A DNA stretch of 8,208 nucleotides from Methanobrevibacter sp. Lineage in GTDB: Archaea; Methanobacteriota; Methanobacteria; Methanobacteriales; Methanobacteriaceae. The notes beneath the pieces were generated by a model that saw nothing but the letters and a program-made list of their open reading frames with translations, did no database searches and had not been told where the DNA came from. The stretch spans positions 1 to 8,208 of the forward strand of contig JAEEWY010000065.1 in the NCBI GenBank assembly GCA_016291275.1. Direction: 5' to 3'. Positions 1 through 7,400 of the stretch are shown piece after piece; within the stretch, counting starts at the first letter, position 1; each line of letters starts with the position of its first letter. The translations under genes were made by a program, and so were the position numbers.

Positions 1-7
1 TATTACT

Positions 8-83
8 AAACTATTTTTATCCATATAAACTATTTATATTAATATAAACTATTAGTATTATATTAAACTATTCGTAATAGATA
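8..83. repeat. 19-bp tandem repeat, four copies
   Basis: Four consecutive units start at 8, 27, 46 and 65, exactly 19 bases apart. Each begins AAACTATT and continues with an A/T-rich tail, often ending in TATAT or TATATT. Bases 1-7 (TATTACT) could be the tail of an earlier copy, so the array may extend left of the window. The last unit carries the variant AAACTATTCGTAA that recurs farther right. Function is unknown; binding sites for a DNA-binding protein or a slippage-derived array are both possible. Confidence 0.75.
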
Positions 84-310
84 AAAATAATTTGTATTTT
101 TTAATAAATCTTAAAATTTTTTCAGCAAATATCTAAAAATTTATTTTTATTATATCAAACTATTCGTAAAAATTAAAACTAAATTCAATTTTTATTAAAT
201 TTATGGATTTTTTTCAGGAAAAAATTAAAATATTTCAATAATATTGAACTATTCGTAAAATATAAAACAATATCCAATTTTTTTCAATCCTGTTTCCTTC
301 ATATAGTGAA
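65..310. repeat. ~90-bp degenerate tandem repeat headed by AAACTATTCGTAA
   Basis: Units begin at 65, 157 and 246, that is 92 and 89 bases apart. The headers are AAACTATTCGTAA, AAACTATTCGTAA and GAACTATTCGTAA. The first two units also share a T-run followed by CAG at exactly the same offset (58 bases from the unit start, at 123 and 215) followed by an A-rich stretch. The second and third share about 40 bases after the header with roughly three quarters identity. A weaker relic, GAACTAATATT, starts near 308. The units look like an old expansion that has drifted. Confidence 0.65.
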
Positions 311-452
311 CTAATATTTTTTAATTTATATGAAATTTTTCAAGATCAATAGTTTCCTTATTTTAATATGATAATTTTTGAAAATTAATATTGATCATAA
401 TATGAATTTTTTTCTAAGTTCGGAATATGAAAAAAATCTGCAGGAAAAATTT

Positions 453-475
453 ATTGAAAAAATCGATTTTTCAAT
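453..475. repeat. Short hairpin, 9-bp arms
   Basis: Arms 453-461 (ATTGAAAAA) and 467-475 (TTTTTCAAT) are exact complements around a 5-base loop. In DNA this AT-rich, a hairpin like this can arise easily. It is listed because it lies within about 70 bases of the stronger palindrome to its right. Confidence 0.4.
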
Positions 476-524
476 TTTAAAAAATAGCTGATTTTAAGAG
501 GTTTTTTGGAAAATTTTTTAAAAA

Positions 525-558
525 TTTACTTCGTTAAACTACAGTATAACGAAGTAAA
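525..558. repeat. 34-bp near-perfect palindrome
   Basis: The arms TTTACTTCGTTA (525-536) and TAACGAAGTAAA (547-558) are perfect 12-base complements, and an inner ACT/AGT pair (538-540, 543-545) continues the symmetry. In total 15 of 17 positions pair; only 537/546 and the central 541/542 do not. It contains a disproportionate share of the rare G and C of this region. It could be an operator for a dimeric regulator, the stem of an RNA 3' end, or a remnant of a mobile-element terminus. No choice can be made from sequence alone. Confidence 0.7.
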
Positions 559-575
559 AAATATTTTTGAAAAAT

Positions 576-649
576 AAATATTCTAAAATATCAAAAAAGT
601 ATAAATTGATGTATATGTATTTGTATCATTTTGGTATTTTAGAGCATTT
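576..649. repeat. Long imperfect stem-loop (21-base arms)
   Basis: Arm 576-596 pairs with arm 629-649 at 18 of 21 positions, around a 32-base loop. The core CTAAAATATCAA / TTGGTATTTTAG matches at 11 of 12 positions. It begins only 17 bases after the 34-bp palindrome, so the two may form one structured element. No known RNA family is recognised. Confidence 0.45.
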
Positions 650-756
650 TTGATTTTTAGCTAAATTTTTCAATTTTACACTTGAAATTTAACCAAAATA
701 TTTTTTTTGAAAAATTTTAGATTTTTTCATAAATGATCTTCAACAGAAATTTTCAG

Positions 757-818
757 AATTATAAAATTTTGATCATAAATGTTTTGAAGGGCGGAAAATA
801 ATAACAAATTTTATAATT
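757..818. repeat. 12-bp inverted repeat AATTATAAAATT
   Basis: AATTATAAAATT at 757-768 has its exact complement AATTTTATAATT at 807-818. A related copy, AAATTATAAATTTTG, lies at about 846-860. Because the arms contain only A and T in an AT-saturated region, chance is a real explanation. Confidence 0.35.
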
Positions 819-862
819 TTCAGCTTCTTTAATTAAAAAATATAAAAATTATAAATTTTGTT

Positions 863-1130
863 AAAAAGTAATACTTTTATTAAAAAAATTATTATTTTTT
901 ATAGTAATACTTTTTAATAAATTATTATTAATTAAATAATAAAAATTAACCAAAAATTATTACTTTTTTAAAAATAAAAAGTATTACTTATGCTTGATTT
1001 TTTAATACTTTATAAAATTTTTTAGTAATACTTATTTTAGTTTTTTTAATAATTATGCAAAATATTAAGTATTAATAATTAATAAAAAAGTAATATATTG
1101 ATAATAATTTATATAAAAAAAGTAATAACT
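863..1130. repeat. Cluster of AGTAWTACT palindromes
   Basis: The 9-bp palindrome AGTA-A-TACT, or its reverse AGTA-T-TACT, occurs exactly at 867-875, 903-911, 980-988 and 1024-1032. The first copy has the longest symmetry (AAAAGTA-A-TACTTTT, 864-878). Imperfect relatives appear near 957-964, 1003-1010, 1067-1075, 1089-1095 and 1121-1128. Most of the G and C in this 270-base stretch belong to these elements. They resemble operator half-site pairs, but no adjacent gene start is visible on either strand. Confidence 0.5.
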
Positions 1131-1280
1131 AGAAGAAATTTAATAATTATCTTTTTGGAAGATTATTAGATAAGAAAAATGATTGATATGATAGTAAGAA
1201 AAATGAATAAAAATTAACTTCGGATAAAATAAAATAGTTAAAAATAGCATAAAATAACAAAAGCATATACATCCAACAGT

Positions 1281-1334
1281 TATAAAATATAAAATTAGGT
1301 ATAACTATTAAAAATATTAAAGAAATGCCTAATT
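1281..1334 (-). terminator. Candidate second terminator, hairpin plus T-rich tract
   Basis: AATTAGGTAT (1293-1302) pairs with ATGCCTAATT (1325-1334) over 10 positions with one G-T pair and a 22-base loop. Read on the minus strand it is followed by TTTTATATTTTATA (1294 down to 1281). It lies about 75-130 bases downstream of the large gene's stop codon, a reasonable distance for a 3' untranslated end. The long loop and AT background keep the call weak. Confidence 0.3.
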
Positions 1335-1379
1335 ATTTTGATAGTGATAATAAAAATAGTGGTTTGTAATAGGAATAAT

Positions 1380-1425
1380 TTAATATAAATAATAAATAGT
1401 AAATTGAATTATCTAAATTCAATTT
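1380..1425 (-). terminator. Stem-loop across the stop codon with T-rich tail
   Basis: AAATTGAATT (1401-1410) and AATTCAATTT (1416-1425) are perfect 10-base complements around a 5-base loop, and the stop codon (1409-1411) lies in the inner stem and loop. On the minus strand the stem is followed by ACTATTTATTATTTAT, a T-rich but broken tract. It could help end transcription or stabilise the mRNA 3' end. In an archaeon the T-rich stretch alone would be the main signal. Confidence 0.35.
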
Positions 1426-4400
1426 TACCATTGTTATTAATCAAAATTCCTTTGCCAATCATTGAATCAATGACTAAAGTGATTTTATTGGAAGTCTTTT
1501 TGGAAGTTGATCTAAAACCAAAAGTTCTGGAAACACTCTTAGCTAATTCCTGAACTTTCAATGATTTTTCAAAGCTTAATACTAAATCAATAGCTTTTTC
1601 AATTTCGACTTCTGAAATTAAATCAATATTAGGCTTAACTCTCTTTCTAACCTTAACAGAGTCATAATCAATGAATAAGAAATCATTTTCTCTAATTAAA
1701 AGCAAATGATTCTCGTTTCTATCAATTACTTCTAAAATAGTGTTTTTAAACTTAGTTCCTGCACGAGATAATCCGCAACCTTCTCTTAATCTACGTATAA
1801 CAGTATCTACATGAACAGGACCTTCAGCAGCTACGATATCCATAACAGCAGTTGCCAATTTCTTTTCATCGTCATAAATTTCAGATGGAGATTGAATGAT
1901 TAAATTTTCAATTTCCTTATAATCTTCAATATAATCGCTTAAATCACCTGTAGGAGTTAATCTAGTATTATCTACAGCTCTAAGAACATTAGTTTCCTTG
2001 ATTCTTTCATCTTCCATATCCTGATAGCCTTGACCTACATCAGTGATTATATCTTCAAATGTATCATCATCTATTTCTATGTCATCAATATGCACAAACT
2101 CATCATCTGAATCTATTAATTCATCTCCAAGTTCTTCTAGAATAATGGATTCCTCTGGAATGTGGTCTTCTATTATAGGTTCACTGTTTGTAGGATAAGT
2201 TTCTGTAGTTTCATAGACATTAGTTTCTTGATTAATTGATGAACTTATAGGGATAATTGGTTCTGTTTCATCATCTATATAATCAAATTCTGGAATTTCA
2301 TCTAAGAATGAATCCACAGAATCTTCCACATATCCATCAGAGGATGAATTAGTGTATTCTTCTATTTTATCTAAATATTCATGTTTTTTAGAAGTAAATA
2401 ATGATTCATAACTGTCTTCTTTTGGACTTTGAGTATTATCGATAACTGCAGGCTCTTGGTATGGTTCATATGGATCCTCGAAGAATTCATCGTCTGCATT
2501 ACGGTCTATAACATAAACTGTTTCCCTTTCAGTAGGATTTTCTATCTCATCCATAGAAGCTTTTAAGTATAACATCTCATTCTTTAGGCTGCTAACTGTT
2601 CCAGCAAGTCCAGTTTTATTCCTATCATTATTCCTAGGATATTGAACTGCATTCTTTTTAAGAGCATTATCAATTCCTACTGCACTGTAATAATATGGAC
2701 TATCTGGATTATTAGGGTCATGATAAGCCTCTTCATTAGCTTGAGATTGTCCATTTGTTTGGGAATTCTTATCAATTTCATTGACTGAATCTTCAGATTC
2801 TTCATAAAACTCTTCAAATTCATCATCAATTGGAGTAATATAATCTCCATCTTCTTCATAAGAATTATTTTGATTATTGTTTCTTATCTCAGCACTGATA
2901 GGAACAATAACATCTGGAGACTCATCAAATGCTTCTTCCTCTTTCTTTCTTCTAGGAGCTTTATATTCTCTCATATTTTCATTACCTTCAGATTCATTAG
3001 TTTCTAAATCTTCTTCATTTAACTCTTGGATAATATCTTCTGAAATATCTTCTATGTCCTCTTCAATATCATCTTCAAGGCTGTATACAATTACATCATC
3101 ATCTTCATCTTCTTCATCAAAACTGTATACAGGTGCACCTTTGATATCTTCATCAATTTCATCATCAACTTTTTCTTCAAATATTTCTTTATTATCCTCT
3201 TTAATGTTATCTTTAATATCCACTTCAAGATTTTCTTCAGTAGTATATTCTATATCATCATCACTAATAATACTTTCCTTTTCTTCAAAAGTATTAATAT
3301 TTTCATTAATTTGATCAAGAATTTTGGTTTCCTCAAATTCAATTGACTCATCATTACGTGTTTCTTTTTCAATTGATTTTTGCTCATTTTTAATAGGCTT
3401 TTTATCATGTGGCTCTTCAGATTGCCTTTTAATTTGCTCTTTTTGAGCTTTTTGAGACTCTTCTACACTTTTAGAATCATTATTTTGCCTATTATTTACT
3501 AATTCATCCCCTATATTCCTTAATCTATTCATAAGAGATTTTGCTACAGTACTTCCATTATTCTTATTCCTATTTGAAGTATTATTGGCTTTATTAGAGC
3601 CAGCAGAATTCTCTTTTACTTTAAATTCACCATCTTGTATGCCTTTTTTATATGAAGAATTATCTTTAGATTTAGTTTTATTATCCCTTGATTTTCCTTC
3701 AAATCTAGAGGAAACATCATCTTTAGATGAATTGAATTTAGGGCTTCTTTGAGGTTTTAAATTAGTTTTTTTCTCTTTTACTTGATTTATATGAGTATTA
3801 GATTTATTTTCCTTCTTTTCTTCTTTTCTGATATTTTCTTTAATAGGAATATCAGTTTTCCCTTTTTTCTCTTTTTCCTTTATACTATTCTTGTTTTTTG
3901 GAACTTCAGGCTTTTCCTCTTCTATTATTTCTATAGATGGAATATCGATTTCATCTTCCTCATCGATAAGATCAGGAATATCATCAATGGAAGTTTTTTC
4001 TTCTTTGGTAGAGTTTTTAGTTAATTCATCTTCAAATCCTTCCAAGTATCTGTTGATTAAATATTCTTTTTCCCTATCCTTTTCAGCCTTTTGATTGATT
4101 TCCTCTTTAATGGATTGGATATTTGCCAAATCATTATCTGAAACATTATTTACAATATCCATTTCATCTTCTTCGTTATTCTCTATGAAATCATCATTCT
4201 CATCTTCATCATCATCTTTTCCAAGGATAACAGTAGTTACAGGATTGATTTTCATTGATTCAACATCATTGATCTTTTTCTTCAAGTCCTTAACTTTAGT
4301 ATTGACTATTGTTGATTCAATATTCTCCAATAACTTAGCTCTTGCCAAGTCTCTGTTTCTATACCAATCAGTAGACCAGATATGATATATATTCCAACCT

Positions 4401-7400
4401 AAACCTTTTAAAACTTGTTCTCTTAATCTATCCCTGTCTCTAGCGACCTTGCTTGAAGCGTAATTATGGCCATCACATTGGATTCCTAAAATGTATTTTC
4501 CAGGATTATCTGGATCTTTAATAGCTAAATCCACTCTAAATCCAGCACAACCCACTTTTTTGTCCACTTCATATCCATTTTCAGCTATGAAGTTACAGAT
4601 TGCATCTTCAAATGGAACTTCATCATAATCTTCATATTGAACAGATTGGTTATAATGCAAGTTTTCAGCATATTCCAAAAATGCCTGCAATGATTTTACA
4701 CCAAATGGCGGATTAGCAGTTAAATGAATATCATGAGCTCTGAAGTTTGTAAACACTACACATTTTTCTCTTGCTCTTGTAACAAGTACATTTAAACGTC
4801 TTTCTCCTCCGTCCTGGTTCAATGGGCCGAAGTTCAATGACATTTTGCCTTCTGTGTCATAACCGTATCCTACACTGATTAATATGACATCCCTTTCGTC
4901 TCCTTGGATAGTTTCAAGGTTTTTAACAAAGAATCTTTCTTCCTTGTTTTCTGAAAAGAGGGCTTCATATTCAGGATGTGCTTTTCTTTCAATCTCCAAT
5001 TCCTCTAGAATAGCATTCTTTTGAGCAACAGAGAATGTACCTACACCTAAACTCTTTTTGTCACCATATTTTGCAAAGTGATTGAATATCTCTTTAACAA
5101 CATCCTTTGCTTCAAGAGGGTTAGCTGAGCCTTCTCCTCTATGGTATTGTGTATTAGGATTGTAATGGAATTTAAGCCCTAATTCTGGATCTGTGTGAGA
5201 TGGAGATGGATAGACCAATAGCTCATTATCATAAAACTCTCTGTTAGAAATATTAATTAAAGACTCATGACGACTTCTGTAGTGCCATTTAAGCATTTTA
5301 ACTGGGAATGATAACTTACATAAATGCAATATGCTTTCCATATCCAAAGCAGTTGCCACCTCTTCCCCGCTTTCACTGTCAGTCATTTGGTCAAAGAAGC
5401 TTGTAGGAGGTAATTGTTGAGTGTCTCCCATTACAACAGCAGTCTTACCTCTCATGAATGCACCTAATGCATCCTCAGGTTTCACTTGACTTGCTTCATC
5501 GAAAATAACAACATCAAACTGCAATTTAGGATTTGTAGGATCAAGGTATTGTGCAATGGACAATGGACTCATCATAAAGACGGGCTTGATCTTCTTAATG
5601 GTTCCTCCTGCCTTTTCAAGCAATGTTCTAACAGGTAAATGTCCACTTTTTCTTGTGAATTCTCCAGCCAATACCTTAGCTTCTGGGTCATTAGCAGCAC
5701 CATAAATCTTAGGAATTTGGCTGTTTAGCTTATTGAAAATCCTTTTTCTATTCAAGTTAATGATCTTTACATCTAAATCCTTGAATTCCTTGATTCTGTT
5801 TTCATGCAATTCACCGATAAATGTTGCTAATGTGTCATTTTCATTGAAAACAATATTGAGTAAGCTGTCTGCAAAATTGCCTAAAACCATTGGCTTGACA
5901 TCATCTTTCTTAATGTTTCTTTTTTCAATGGTCTTAATGAATAATGATGCCTCACTATTCCTGCATGCTCTTTTGGTGTTGGAATACTGAGACCATAAAT
6001 GTAAACTTGATAATTGTCCTTTCCATTTATTCAATTGATTTTCCCATTTATCAAATGGAACATCATCTGTTTCTCTTTTAAAGATGATTTTGCTTCTTGG
6101 ATTTAATTTTGATTCCAATTTCTTAAGATTTTCATAGAATCTATTGCCCTTTTCAACATAGTCATCTATGCTTGAATCCATATCTGGAAGGAAAAGGTCA
6201 TTTGAAAGCATTTTTACGGTAGTTTCACTAAAAGTGCCATTTGATATGAGATAGACAAATTTGTTCATCCAATTTGCTACTTGCTTCAAGTCATTTATAT
6301 TGGCATTTTCACTCCATAAATCACCGAAATATGCTCTTCCAAGAGCTTCGTTGTCCTTTAGGCTTTGTCTGATTTTAATATGGTTTCTCACTTTAATCAA
6401 GTCATTCAATGCTTCCCTATCACTTGGAACATTGCCGTTATAAAGCTTATAAAGCTCTTCCTTATGGGAATTTCCACCGAATAGCTTGAATTTCTTATTG
6501 GATTCCTTTTCCAAATCATATATTATTGTATCTAAATCTGCAACAAGCAAATAATCTGAGAATTTATTAAATAATCCAGATGCATGCTGATAATGCTGCA
6601 ATAGCTTAATGAGCTCTAAGGATTTCTCTGGACTATTGAACCAATATTTGCTAAGCAAGACTGAACTATCCACTAAGTTAGCACTTTCACTATTTAAAAT
6701 ATTTAAAGCAGTTATTGAGTCTTCATATTCCTTTAAGGTATTTGGAATTTTTATGCCGTAAACTTCATTGACAACATTCATTTCATATCTGAAATCACTT
6801 AAAGACTCTAAGCTATCCCTAATCAATAATTCAATTTCCCTTAAATCCGCAGGAAGCAAACTCTTTGGATTGCAATAGCTCCATGGATTGTTTTTAGAAA
6901 TGGTTGAGTATAATTCCGCTAAATTCTCTAATGATATTATAATATCATCCAATTCCTTCATTGTTAAGTCTTCAGCATTATTGAATCTAACTAAAGGCAA
7001 TAATTTACTTTGTCTTGCAAAATAATCCTCTGAAGACTCTTTCATACCATACAATTCAAATGGTGTGAGATTTACATTAGCCATTGGAGTGTGAATAATC
7101 TCAGCATATTGGTCTAATTGGTCACGTAAGTTTTCTAGCTTTCTAAGGGTTTGATCCAATTTCAAGTCTCTTGTAGCCCTAACATTAGTTGCTTTCTTAA
7201 GGTTTTTTAAGAATTGCTTTCGTCTTGTCTTGTGTGAATGCAATTCCAATACGAATTTTCCAAGACCAACACTATCCAATCTGCTTTTTACAACTTCAAG
7301 TGCAGCCATCTTTTCACTTACAAAGAGAACTGTTTTCCCTTCTGCTATAAGTTCTGCAATCAAGTTTACGATTGTTTGTGATTTACCTGTTCCTGGAGGC

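Larger units (their letters stand above)
1..1408. other. Gene-free, extremely AT-rich spacer with repeats and dyads
   Basis: No coding region, tRNA or rRNA can be supported here on either strand; open frames are only a dozen or so codons long. Sampled 60-base lines contain only 3-10 G or C, against up to 28 of 60 in the helicase-coding part. The stretch holds the tandem repeats at the left edge, a 34-bp palindrome, a long stem-loop, a set of AGTAWTACT palindromes and candidate 3' ends of the large gene, each listed separately. A minor extra item is a perfect 12-bp direct repeat TAAGAAAAATGA at 1171-1182 and 1195-1206. The neighbouring gene on the left is outside the window. Confidence 0.75.

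Noticed and set aside
8..260. Possible CRISPR array from regularly spaced repeats
   Set aside because: The 19-base units abut directly with no unique spacers, and the ~90-base units are degenerate over their whole length rather than having constant repeats and variable spacers. No cas gene is seen.
344..396. Eight-base inverted repeat GATCAATA/TATTGATC with a 37-base loop
   Set aside because: Short arms with a long loop; such pairs are common in this base composition and nothing else supports it.
1107..1118. TATA-box-like TTTATATAAA, possible archaeal promoter
   Set aside because: It is palindromic, lacks a BRE-like element, no gene follows on either strand at a suitable distance, and such strings are expected by chance at this AT content.
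1214..1241. Six-base inverted repeat TTAACT/AGTTAA
   Set aside because: The arms are too short and AT-rich to stand out from chance.
1311..2105. Possibility that the low-complexity linker marks a gene fusion or sequencing frameshift joining two genes
   Set aside because: The frame is continuous and DUF3320 is the normal C-terminal partner of this helicase-nuclease family, so one gene is the simplest reading.
2877..3314. 145-codon open frame on the plus strand, rich in serine and isoleucine
   Set aside because: It lies opposite the acidic linker of the large gene. The Ser-rich product is simply the reverse reading of GAA/GAT-rich codons, and there is no recognisable domain or ribosome site.
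3782..4385. Three further short plus-strand open frames opposite the linker
   Set aside because: Their products are Phe-, Ser- and Ile-rich mirror readings of Lys/Glu/Asp codons in the large gene, which carries the clear coding signal in the opposite direction.
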